From Nitrospinota bacterium (lineage in GTDB: Bacteria > UBA8248), in NCBI GenBank assembly GCA_029937135.1, contig JAPYQX010000178.1, positions 1 through 6,212 on the forward strand: DNA of 6,212 nucleotides. Reading direction: 5' to 3'. Positions 1 to 5,078 of the stretch are shown piece by piece. The notes under the pieces are model-generated. The model had not been told where the DNA came from and did no database searches. It was given only the letters and a program-made list of their open reading frames with translations. The number at the start of each line of letters is the position of its first letter. Position 1 is the stretch's first letter. Position numbers and translations under genes: made by a program.

Positions 1-522
1 GTCCTTGGCCCCCACGGGCATGATCATGAACTCCTGGAAATCGACGTTGTTGTCCGAGTGCTCGCCGCCGTTGAGAATATTCATCATGGGGACGGGCATC
101 GTGCAGGCGCCCGCCCCGCCGAGGTAGCGGTAGAGCGGCAGATCGAATGCGTCGGCCGATGCTCTCGCGGCGGCGATCGAGACCGCGAGTATCGCGTTGG
201 CGCCAAGATTCCCCTTGTTGCGCGTGCCGTCGAGCTCGCACATTCGGGCGTCGATGGCGCGCTGATCGGAGGCATCCGTCCCGAGAAGCTCCGAGGCGAT
301 TTTCATGTTCACGTTTTCCACCGCCTTGGTGACTCCCTTGCCGCGGTAGTAGGCCTTCCGGCCGTCGCGCAACTCGACCGCCTCGCGCTTGCCCGTGCTC
401 GCCCCGCTGGGGACCGCGGCCCGCCCGAAGCCGCCTCCGGCGAGGTGCATGTCCACCTCGACAGTGGGATTTCCCCTAGAATCCAGGATTTCCCTGGCGA
501 TGATCTCAACGATGGTGGTCAT
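1..522 (-). CDS. eno: Enolase (phosphopyruvate hydratase), N-terminal 174 residues, 3' end beyond window
   Basis: Enolase interconverts 2-phosphoglycerate and phosphoenolpyruvate in glycolysis and gluconeogenesis, as a cytosolic Mg-dependent enzyme. The frame from the ATG at 522-520 stays open to base 1, giving 174 of the roughly 430 residues usual for the family. The protein begins MTTIVEIIAREILDSRGNPT, a near-canonical enolase N-terminus. The mobile catalytic loop is present as SGASTGK (residues 39-45), and the active-site stretch NGGEHSDNN (151-159) is followed by VDFQEFMIMPVGA. From family knowledge, His155 and Glu164 correspond to the substrate-binding His and the catalytic Glu near position 168 of the E. 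coli enzyme. A GGAGG ribosome binding site lies about 10 bases before the ATG. The catalytic Lys and the metal-binding acidic residues of the barrel lie outside the window. The gene follows nrdR after a 158-base gap that may carry its own promoter. Confidence 0.97.
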   Translation of the reverse strand, partial: MTTIVEIIAREILDSRGNPTVEVDMHLAGGGFGRAAVPSGASTGKREAVELRDGRKAYYRGKGVTKAVENVNMKIASELLGTDASDQRAIDARMCELDGTRNKGNLGANAILAVSIAAARASADAFDLPLYRYLGGAGACTMPVPMMNILNGGEHSDNNVDFQEFMIMPVGAKD

Positions 523-567
523 TTACGGCTTCCCTCCGGCCGCGCGGATAATCGCGGCGCAAGATGA

Positions 568-584
568 TTTCGGTTCAATCGAAA
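568..584. promoter_or_regulatory. 17-bp near-palindrome upstream of eno
   Basis: The plus-strand sequence TTTCGGTTCAATCGAAA has 8-base arms around a central C with one mismatched pair. Its size and position, about 46 to 62 bases before the eno start codon, would suit an operator for a dimeric regulator. It is too tight to form a good RNA hairpin. Nothing in the window identifies a binding protein, and a chance palindrome is possible. Confidence 0.25.
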
Positions 585-585
585 A

Positions 586-620
586 GTTAAAAAGAAATAT
601 GACCGGGGACTTTACCAGTC
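586..620 (-). terminator. Possible weak rho-independent terminator after nrdR
   Basis: On the minus strand GACTGG (620-615) can pair with CCGGTC (606-601), six base pairs including one G-U in RNA, around an 8-base loop. It is followed by a T-rich stretch (ATATTTCTTTTT). Geometry and position, 60 to 80 bases after the nrdR stop, fit a weak intrinsic terminator separating nrdR from eno. The stem is short and overlaps a tandem repeat, so it may only be a by-product of that repeat. Confidence 0.35.
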
Positions 621-641
621 GAGGACTTTGCCAGTCGAGGA
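607..641. repeat. 16-bp tandem repeat, 2.2 copies, with a degenerate third copy to 660
   Basis: Two adjacent units, GGACTTTACCAGTCGA (607-622) and GGACTTTGCCAGTCGA (623-638), differ at one base and are followed by the start of a third (GGA). A decayed relative reading GTACTTTCCAGTTTCGA follows at 644-660. Each unit carries a GACT/AGTC inverted pair. It could be an iterated binding site upstream of eno or a slippage product. It does not resemble the published NrdR box. Confidence 0.8.
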
Positions 642-680
642 TAGTACTTTCCAGTTTCGACGCCGTAGCTTCGAGACCGG

Positions 681-1139
681 CTAATCCCGATCCCGGGCGA
701 GCCTTTCGAATTCTTCCTCGAAATCCTTCACCGTCCCGAAGGCGCGGTAAACCGATGCGAAGCGAACGTAGGCCACCTGGTCGGTTTCCCTGAGTTCATC
801 CATCACTTTCTCGCCAATAACGGAGGTGGAAACCTCCTTGTCGCCGGTATCGAGAATAAACCGCTCGACCCGGTCAACGATGGCCTCCTGATCCTCCGCC
901 GAAACAGGCCGCTTTTCAAGCGCTCTCTGGATGCCGAGGCGAATTTTGTCGCGGTTGTAGTTTCCCCTTGAACCGTCCTTCTTCACGATTAGGGGCCAAG
1001 TCACCTCGGGGCGCTCGTAGGTCGTGAACCGATGGATGCAGGATTCGCACTCCCGCCGGCGGCGGATGGCAGTGCCCTCCTTCGTCGTCCGGCTATCGAC
1101 GACCCGGCTGTCAAGACTTGAACAAACAGGACACTTCAT
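681..1139 (-). CDS. nrdR: Transcriptional repressor NrdR (ribonucleotide reductase regulator)
   Basis: NrdR is a nucleotide-sensing repressor of ribonucleotide reductase genes. It binds NrdR boxes through an N-terminal zinc ribbon and senses ATP/dATP through an ATP-cone. At 152 residues it has typical family length. The zinc ribbon is intact: Cys3 and Cys6 (CPVC) pair with Cys31 and Cys34 (CESC), flanked by the family signatures VVDSR (13-17), IRRRREC (25-31) and RFTTYE (37-42). The ATP-cone spans about residues 49-139 and ends in the characteristic VAYVRFASVYRAF. The ATG at 1139 places Met directly before the KCPVC motif, as usual, although the ribosome binding site is poor (GGGA, about 8 bases upstream). 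The gene starts 24 bases after the rpiB stop, so the two are probably cotranscribed. No ribonucleotide reductase gene or NrdR box was seen in the window. Confidence 0.97.
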   Translation of the reverse strand: MKCPVCSSLDSRVVDSRTTKEGTAIRRRRECESCIHRFTTYERPEVTWPLIVKKDGSRGNYNRDKIRLGIQRALEKRPVSAEDQEAIVDRVERFILDTGDKEVSTSVIGEKVMDELRETDQVAYVRFASVYRAFGTVKDFEEEFERLARDRD

Positions 1140-1163
1140 CCGATTATCCCAGGGGCAATGTGG

Positions 1164-1622
1164 TTAAATAGCGGTCTCGCGGGATTGCTCCAAACCGGCG
1201 ATTTTCGATACCCGCCTCGCATGGCGTCCCTCCTCAAAGGGCGTATCGAGCCAAAGGCGGATCAACCGACTCGCTTCGTCCACATCCAGGGAGCGTTCAC
1301 CAAGAGCCATGACATTGGCGTCGTTGTGGCGGCGGCTCAATAACGTGCTCCCCTCGTCATAGCAATTCACGGCGCGGACGCCCGGAAATTTATTCGCCAC
1401 GATGGCCATTCCCGCTCCGGAGCCGCAGCAGAGAATCGCCCTGTCCGATTCACCCTCGCTCACCGCGCGGGCGGCCGGCGCCCCAAGGTCGGGGTAATCG
1501 CAGGATTCATCCGAGTGGGTCCCGTAATCCTTATAGGGGATATTCGCCTCCTCCAGCACCGATTTCACCACCTCTTTCATGGCAAAACCGCCGTGATCAC
1601 TGGCAATGGCAACGGGTTTCAT
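1164..1622 (-). CDS. rpiB: Ribose-5-phosphate isomerase B (RpiB/LacAB family)
   Basis: RpiB interconverts ribose 5-phosphate and ribulose 5-phosphate in the non-oxidative pentose phosphate pathway, in the cytosol. The 152 residues match family size. Key elements are the phosphate/sugar-binding SDHGG near the N-terminus (8-12), the catalytic cysteine in CCGSGAGM (Cys66 aligns with the family catalytic Cys; Cys65 is an extra one), ANKFPGVRA (76-84) and the SRRHNDANV block (96-104) with His99. The LacA/LacB branch shares the fold, but the overall motif set and the nrdR neighbourhood favour RpiB. The ATG at 1622 is preceded by GGAG at 8 bases. The gene is preceded by its own 108-base upstream region with a promoter candidate and is followed 24 bases later by nrdR. 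In many related genomes glyA lies between these two genes; here it does not. Confidence 0.96.
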   Translation of the reverse strand: MKPVAIASDHGGFAMKEVVKSVLEEANIPYKDYGTHSDESCDYPDLGAPAARAVSEGESDRAILCCGSGAGMAIVANKFPGVRAVNCYDEGSTLLSRRHNDANVMALGERSLDVDEASRLIRLWLDTPFEEGRHARRVSKIAGLEQSRETAI

Positions 1623-1644
1623 ACCTCAGGCTCCGTCGGAATGG

Positions 1645-1662
1645 GGGCGGGAAGATCCGCCC
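1645..1662 (-). other. GC-rich hairpin in the rpiB 5' leader
   Basis: On the minus strand GGGCGG (1662-1657) and CCGCCC (1650-1645) form a perfect 6-bp stem with the loop ATCTTC, 23 bases before the rpiB ATG. A competing palindrome (GCCCG around one base) overlaps its upstream arm. No U-rich run follows on either strand, so it is not a terminator. It may affect leader folding or may be an accident of high GC. Confidence 0.4.
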
Positions 1663-1681
1663 GCCGGGCGAAACTTTTCAT

Positions 1682-1710
1682 ACCGTATTCACCGTGAAGG
1701 GCAAAGTCAA
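1682..1710 (-). promoter_or_regulatory. Candidate sigma-70-type promoter for rpiB-nrdR
   Basis: On the minus strand TTGACT (1710-1705) matches the -35 consensus at five of six positions. A 17-base spacer separates it from TACGGT (1687-1682), a weak -10 element. The pair lies about 60 bases before the rpiB ATG in the largest gap upstream of that gene. Spacing is ideal but the -10 is poor, so this is a plausible rather than firm call. Confidence 0.4.
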
Positions 1711-1730
1711 GCAATTCTCCCCGGCCAACA

Positions 1731-2207
1731 TCAGGGAGACTTAGGCGGTTTCGCCTCGCATTTAAACTCCTCGGAGCAAATCCGAAGACAGGAGCCGAGA
1801 ACGGCCTTGGCTCTCAGGGAAGCCTTCGCCGAGGCTCCCGCCGCCGCGGAGATGGCGAGGTAGGTCTGCTGGGAGGCTTCCTCGCAGCCCCACCGCGAAA
1901 GTCCGCAATTTTGCGACTCCCCGGCGGAAGCCTTCTTCGCTTTTCCGGGTTTCTTCGCTTTCCTTGGCTTCTTCGGCGCCCGAGGCGATTTGGGTTTCCC
2001 CGGCGCACGCTCGGGCCTTGTGGCGGCGGTGTCGATCGTATCGCCCCTCTCGCACTTCACCTTTCCCGAGGGGAATTCCTCGACCGGGAGCGTTCCTTTT
2101 GGACACTTTTTCACCGCCGCGAAAATCCGGGCGCCGGGCAAATCCATCGAAGCGGGGAGCAATCCAATCGCCGCCAAGAAAAAGACGATTCGCAAAGTGA
2201 CAATCAT
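1731..2207 (-). CDS. Small exported Cys/Lys-rich protein of unknown function
   Basis: I do not recognise this family. The 158-residue product starts with a hydrophobic stretch (VFFLAAIGLLPAS, about residues 8-20), and a plausible signal peptidase site follows after RIFA (27-30), so it is probably secreted or periplasmic. The mature part has three sections: a short segment with Cys35 and Cys52, a Lys/Pro/Ala-rich linker (about 69-93, with PKKPRKAKKPGKAKK) resembling histone H1 tails, and a C-terminal segment with Cys101, Cys108, Cys140, Cys144 and Cys150. The ATG at 2207 has a GAGGG site 5 bases upstream and lies 23 bases after the TPR gene stop, which supports cotranscription and this frame over overlapping ones. 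The basic linker could bind anionic envelope polymers; that is inference. The reading frame is moderately secure, the function unknown. Confidence 0.7.
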   Translation of the reverse strand: MIVTLRIVFFLAAIGLLPASMDLPGARIFAAVKKCPKGTLPVEEFPSGKVKCERGDTIDTAATRPERAPGKPKSPRAPKKPRKAKKPGKAKKASAGESQNCGLSRWGCEEASQQTYLAISAAAGASAKASLRAKAVLGSCLRICSEEFKCEAKPPKSP

Positions 2208-2230
2208 GGCTTCCCTCTTTCCCGGCCCGG

Positions 2231-3517
2231 CTATTCCGATACCTTGGCCGATCGAATAAGGCGCCCGAACTCGGGCTCGCCCAGCACCTTTCTGCAGGCC
2301 TCCCGTACCACTTCCTGGAGGACGCTCTCAGCGGCCAACCGATCCCCCGCCTCGAGTTTACCGCGGGCATCGAGCAGGCCGAGCACCACGCCCACCCAGC
2401 TGTCCTCGCGGGAATGGCCCACGGCCTTCCCGGCCGCGGCCTCGAGCCATTTGCGGGCCTCATCGCCGCGCCCCGCATCGAAAAGCAGCGCCGCGGCCAT
2501 CAACATCGGAACCGGGTCATCCTCCCTCAAGCGCCCGCAGGATAACATCGCCTGGGCCGCCTGGCGCTTTACCTTTTCATCGCCGTCGAGGCCGTACTGG
2601 GCAACGACCCGATGCAAAAACTCAGGGGCCCCGAGGTGGCGGTAGCCCTCCTCCCAGGTTTTAACGGCCCGCTTTGACCGTCCCGCCAGAAGGTAGGCAT
2701 CCCCCAGCCGCAGACGGGGTCCGTTTTCCTCCGGCATGCGACTCACCGCCTCATCGAGCAGCACCGCTGCCGCCTTTCCGTCGGAGAGGGCGATTTTTTC
2801 CTCGCCCACCGCCATCAAGATATCACCCTCGGCCCGCTCGTCCGCCGCCCTCTGGGTTACCGACGCCCATGAGGAGGAGAGCTTCCGGCTGGCCGCCAGC
2901 GCCTTCTCCCAGCGCTCCTGACCGGCGAACATGTCGCGGAGCCGGCGAATAATATCCGGATGAACCGCTCCGCCCTCACCCAGACCGGAGAGCAGTTTCT
3001 CGGCCTCTCCGGTGCGATTGGCGTTTTCAAGGTTGGAGGAGAGGCGGACCAGAGCCTCGAGCGAATCCGGCGACAATGAATGGAGCCGCTCGCTGCACCG
3101 GAGAGCCTCTTCGAGATCGCCGGCCTCGGCCGCCAGATCCCCGGCCAGGCCAAAAGCGGGGGAAAGAGCGGGATCGAGCCGCGCCGCGCGCCTTGCCTTT
3201 CGCCGGGCGGCACGAATTTTCCCACGCGACCTGAGCGCCTCCGCGCGGGATAAAACGCTTCGCGCCCTTGCGCGCCGCCGGGCAACGCGGCGCTCGCGCT
3301 GGCGTGATAACCCGGCAAGCCCGGTCTCGCTCCATCCGAGTAGACTAGCGAAAAATGCCCCGGCCAGGGCGGAGAGGAAAATCAGGATGACAACGGGAAT
3401 ATCGGGGATGACCACATCCTTGGCGATGCGGAACCCCACCGTGAAGCGGTTAAAATGAAGAATATACAGGGCTGCGGCGAGGGGCAGGACCAGCGCGAGA
3501 ATCAGGCGAAGTCCCAT
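2231..3517 (-). CDS. LapA-like membrane domain fused to TPR repeats, probable LapB-like envelope-assembly protein
   Basis: The 428-residue protein begins with two membrane segments (about 3-20 and 38-61) joined by a short loop (HFNRFTVGFR and onward), an arrangement like the LapA/DUF1049 domain. A strongly Arg-rich stretch follows (about 72-112), then helical repeats of TPR type covering most of the remainder, for example LDPALSPAFGLAGDLAAEAG (114-133), PRLRLGDAYLLAGRSKRAVK (267-286) and PMLMAAALLFDAGRGDEARK (337-356). In E. coli the separate proteins LapA and LapB act together at the inner membrane in lipopolysaccharide assembly and LpxC turnover; this looks like a single-chain counterpart. 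The C-terminal rubredoxin-like CxxC knuckle of LapB is absent: only three isolated cysteines (141, 327, 408) are present. An AGGAGG site 8 bases before the ATG supports the start. The gene follows the DksA-like gene by 14 bases. LapB equivalence is inferred. Confidence 0.8.
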   Translation of the reverse strand: MGLRLILALVLPLAAALYILHFNRFTVGFRIAKDVVIPDIPVVILIFLSALAGAFFASLLGWSETGLAGLSRQRERRVARRRARARSVLSRAEALRSRGKIRAARRKARRAARLDPALSPAFGLAGDLAAEAGDLEEALRCSERLHSLSPDSLEALVRLSSNLENANRTGEAEKLLSGLGEGGAVHPDIIRRLRDMFAGQERWEKALAASRKLSSSWASVTQRAADERAEGDILMAVGEEKIALSDGKAAAVLLDEAVSRMPEENGPRLRLGDAYLLAGRSKRAVKTWEEGYRHLGAPEFLHRVVAQYGLDGDEKVKRQAAQAMLSCGRLREDDPVPMLMAAALLFDAGRGDEARKWLEAAAGKAVGHSREDSWVGVVLGLLDARGKLEAGDRLAAESVLQEVVREACRKVLGEPEFGRLIRSAKVSE

Positions 3518-3531
3518 GCCTTACCCCTCCT

Positions 3532-3906
3532 CTAAGCTCCCCCGGCTTTCCTTCGCTGTTCCATCTCGCCCTGAGCCGCCACGGTGAAGCGGGTGTAGGG
3601 AATCGCCTCAAGGCGTATGAAGGGTATGGGTTCGTCCGACTCCTCGCAAATGCCGTAGGAGCCATCGTCGATTCGCTTGAAGGCGTCATCGACCTCCCGG
3701 AGCCGCTCACGCTCGCGCTCGCCCAACTCCATCATCACCTGCTTGGAGTAGGTGGCCGCCGCGAGATCGCCGATGTCCTGGGTGCCGTCGGTGCCAATTT
3801 CCATGCTTTGGCGCTGGACCGCTTCAACACCTCCTAAAATCTCCCGGCGAACTTCATTCAACCGCTCAACAAGCATCTTCATTTCTTTCTTTTTCAAGTG
3901 TTTCAC
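3532..3906 (-). CDS. DksA/TraR-family RNA polymerase cofactor with degenerate zinc finger
   Basis: DksA-type proteins insert a coiled coil into the RNA polymerase secondary channel and modulate rRNA and stress promoters, often with ppGpp. This 124-residue protein has an N-terminal helical coiled coil with the tip signature DIGDLA (44-49, matching the functional DxxDxA motif), a second helix to about residue 80, then the finger region YGICEESDEPIP and YTRFTVAAQ. The canonical finger has four cysteines. Only Cys87 remains; the others are Ser90, Thr108 and Ala111, so zinc binding is unlikely. Such Cys-poor DksA paralogues are known in other bacteria. The GTG at 3906 has a GAGGA site (3917-3913) at 6 bases, which favours it over in-frame ATGs at codons 9 and 11. 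It begins 19 bases after rsfS and runs into the LapA/TPR gene. Confidence 0.93.
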   Translation of the reverse strand: MKHLKKKEMKMLVERLNEVRREILGGVEAVQRQSMEIGTDGTQDIGDLAAATYSKQVMMELGERERERLREVDDAFKRIDDGSYGICEESDEPIPFIRLEAIPYTRFTVAAQGEMEQRRKAGGA

Positions 3907-3912
3907 GTCATG

Positions 3913-3917
3913 TCCTC
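3913..3917 (-). promoter_or_regulatory. Ribosome binding site that sets the GTG start of the dksA-like gene
   Basis: GAGGA on the minus strand lies 6 bases before the GTG at 3906. An out-of-frame ATG only one base after the motif would read ATG-ACG-stop and overlap the GTG; its spacing is too short for normal use, so the GTG is preferred. Confidence 0.6.
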
Positions 3918-3925
3918 GAATTCCG

Positions 3926-4300
3926 TCAGGTAATTGAATCGGAGGCGGAATTGAAAGCCGCCAAGTCCATCAACGGCGCATGAGACCAAAGTTCTTCCAG
4001 CTGGTAGTAGTTCCGGGTTTTCTCCTCGAAAATATGAATTCCCACGTCTCCGCAATCCATGAGAACCCAGGTGCCTTCGTTGAGCCCTTCTATAAATAAT
4101 GGCTTCTCGCCGATTTCAATCAACTTTTCCTGTATCGCCTCGGTGACCGCCTTCACGTGGCGCGAACTGGTGCCGTGACAGATAAAAAAAGCGTCCAGCT
4201 CGGATGTGAGGCCCCGCAGGTCCAAAACAACCGGATCGAGGCCCTTTTTCGAGTCGACAACGCCGTATATGATCTGAAGACGCTCGTTGAAACCAATCAA
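3926..4300 (-). CDS. rsfS: Ribosomal silencing factor RsfS (Iojap/DUF143 family)
   Basis: RsfS binds ribosomal protein uL14 on the large subunit and blocks joining of the 30S subunit, damping translation when nutrients are short. The 124 residues span the whole family domain: VVLDLRGL (24-31), LDAFFICHGTSSRHVKAV (35-52), IEGLNEGTWVLMDCGDVGIH (70-89) and FEEKTRNYYQLEELW (91-105), ending HAP. The start is TTG at 4300. It is the only plausible initiator, because the frame closes at a TAG 30 bases upstream with no ATG or GTG in between, and it leaves the usual 20 or so residues before the VVLD strand. AGAGGA lies about 12 bases upstream, a rather long spacing. The gene follows nadD, as in very many bacteria, but across a 100-base structured gap. 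Confidence 0.96.
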   Translation of the reverse strand: MIGFNERLQIIYGVVDSKKGLDPVVLDLRGLTSELDAFFICHGTSSRHVKAVTEAIQEKLIEIGEKPLFIEGLNEGTWVLMDCGDVGIHIFEEKTRNYYQLEELWSHAPLMDLAAFNSASDSIT

Positions 4301-4339
4301 AACTTTTCCGGATCCTCTTTGCCAATCAACCTATTTCTT

Positions 4340-4395
4340 TAGCCAGAAAACCTGGCCGTAAAATAAAACCGGCCTACCCTACAAACCGCTGGCTA
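4340..4395 (-). other. Structured nadD-rsfS intergenic segment with nested and competing hairpins
   Basis: Within the 100-base gap (4301-4400) the arms TAGCCAG (4340-4346) and CTGGCTA (4389-4395) form a perfect 7-bp pair, extendable past one mismatch. They enclose a second perfect stem, GGCCG (4354-4358) with CGGCC (4370-4374). A third hairpin, GCCAG (4342-4346) with CTGGC (4352-4356) around five bases, shares bases with both and cannot coexist with them. No U-run follows on the minus strand, so it does not look like a terminator. An RNA processing site or translational control of rsfS are possible; function is inferred from position only. Confidence 0.45.
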
Positions 4396-4400
4396 GAAAA

Positions 4401-5069
4401 TCAAACCGCCCCGCCGTACAAATCGCGCCGGATTATAAAGGCTTCGACCGAAGGTGGCAATAAATTGTGCAACCCTCCTCCTGACCGCACGATTTCGCGA
4501 ATCCGGGTAGCCGAAATATCCAGTGTATTGACAGAGACAAACTCTATAACTTTATCAGATTCAATAAGTTGAAAACTATTATCTCGAATTTCTGTAAACG
4601 CGGCCGTGAGCCCGATTTCCTTCAATCCCCCCTCGACGGCCTCCCGCACTCCCTCGGCCCGCTGCTCCCCCCGGAGGGTGACGGCGAAATTCACCATTTT
4701 CAAGAGTTTTAGCGGCTCGCGCCATGTATTAAGCAGGGAGAAAGCATCGGCGCCGATAATAAAAAAAATCTCCTGTCCCCGGCATTCCCCCTCCGCCAAT
4801 GCGGCGAGGGTGTCGACCGTGTAGGAGACCCCTCCCCGCTCGATCTCGATGGCGTCGCAGATAAACTCAGGATATCCCTCCAGGGCGAGGCGGACCATCT
4901 CCAGCCGATCCTCGGCCGGAGCGACATCGCCATTGTCCTTGTGGGCGGGCAGCGCGAGGGGAACGAACCTCACCTGCCCGAGACCGAGCGCCTGGCGCAC
5001 CTCCTCCGCCGGGCGAAGATGGCCGAAATGAATCGGGTTGAAAGTTCCCCCTAAAACGCCAGTGCGCAA
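4401..5069 (-). CDS. nadD: Nicotinate-nucleotide adenylyltransferase NadD
   Basis: NadD transfers AMP from ATP to nicotinate mononucleotide, forming deamido-NAD in the cytosolic NAD pathway. The 222-residue protein has the nucleotidyltransferase signature GGTFNPIHFGH (7-17, the HxGH-type motif), PAHK (41-44, usually PPHK), the substrate-binding IIGADAF (104-110) with the conserved Trp116, and the ATP-binding ISATRIRE (185-192), followed by LLPPSVEAFIIRRDLY near the C-terminus. The start is TTG at 5069, giving the family-typical beginning (initiator)-R-T-G-V-L-G-G-T-F; no ATG or GTG is available in frame between the proB stop and this codon. A strong GGAGGA lies only 3 bases upstream, unusually close. 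It begins 26 bases after proB. The stretch encoding about residues 157-190 is markedly AT-rich. Confidence 0.96.
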   Translation of the reverse strand: MRTGVLGGTFNPIHFGHLRPAEEVRQALGLGQVRFVPLALPAHKDNGDVAPAEDRLEMVRLALEGYPEFICDAIEIERGGVSYTVDTLAALAEGECRGQEIFFIIGADAFSLLNTWREPLKLLKMVNFAVTLRGEQRAEGVREAVEGGLKEIGLTAAFTEIRDNSFQLIESDKVIEFVSVNTLDISATRIREIVRSGGGLHNLLPPSVEAFIIRRDLYGGAV

Positions 5070-5072
5070 TGC

Positions 5073-5078
5073 TCCTCC
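5073..5078 (-). promoter_or_regulatory. Close-spaced Shine-Dalgarno for the nadD TTG start
   Basis: GGAGGA on the minus strand ends 3 bases before the TTG start codon, closer than the usual 5 to 9. Together with the non-ATG start this suggests modest initiation efficiency or coupling to proB translation, which ends at 5096, 26 bases before the start codon. Confidence 0.6.

Larger units (their letters stand above)
523..680. other. Intergenic region between nrdR and eno
   Basis: These 158 non-coding bases contain, in transcription order, a 16-bp tandem repeat, a possible terminator hairpin followed by a T-rich run, a 17-bp near-palindrome and the eno ribosome binding site. A TTGAAC / GATTAT pair spaced 19 bases apart on the minus strand, overlapping the palindrome, is the best sigma-70-like promoter candidate for eno that I could find, and it is weak. 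I see no credible small gene here. Confidence 0.6.

Noticed and set aside
58..567. Plus-strand open frame of 169 codons antisense to eno
   Set aside because: It lies opposite clearly recognisable enolase sequence, so it is a shadow.
607..660. Tandem repeat as an NrdR box or CRISPR-like array
   Set aside because: It does not match the AT-rich palindromic NrdR box, and the adjacent short units have no spacers.
1709..1727. Sigma-54-like TGGC / TTGC pair on the minus strand upstream of rpiB
   Set aside because: The two elements are separated by 9 bases instead of the required 7, so the helical phase is wrong for sigma-54 RNA polymerase.
1762..2478. Long minus-strand open frame (238 codons) overlapping the TPR and exported-protein genes
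   Set aside because: It overlaps two better supported genes in another frame, has Arg/Gly/Pro-rich low-complexity content typical of GC-rich shadow frames, and lacks a recognisable domain.
1911..2645. Plus-strand open frame of 244 codons antisense to the TPR and exported-protein genes
   Set aside because: Its product is Ser/Pro/Arg-rich without motifs, as expected from the reverse complement of high-GC coding sequence; the minus-strand genes have ribosome binding sites and operon spacing.
3903..3911. Minimal upstream frame ATG-ACG-TGA overlapping the GTG start of the dksA-like gene
   Set aside because: The Shine-Dalgarno motif is only one base from this ATG, too close for initiation; it is best seen as a coincidence beside the GTG start.
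4382..4409. 8-bp direct repeat (CAAACCGC) flanking the nadD stop codon, as a mobile-element footprint
   Set aside because: Only 12 bases separate the copies, with no terminal inverted repeats or transposase remnant; chance or local duplication is enough.
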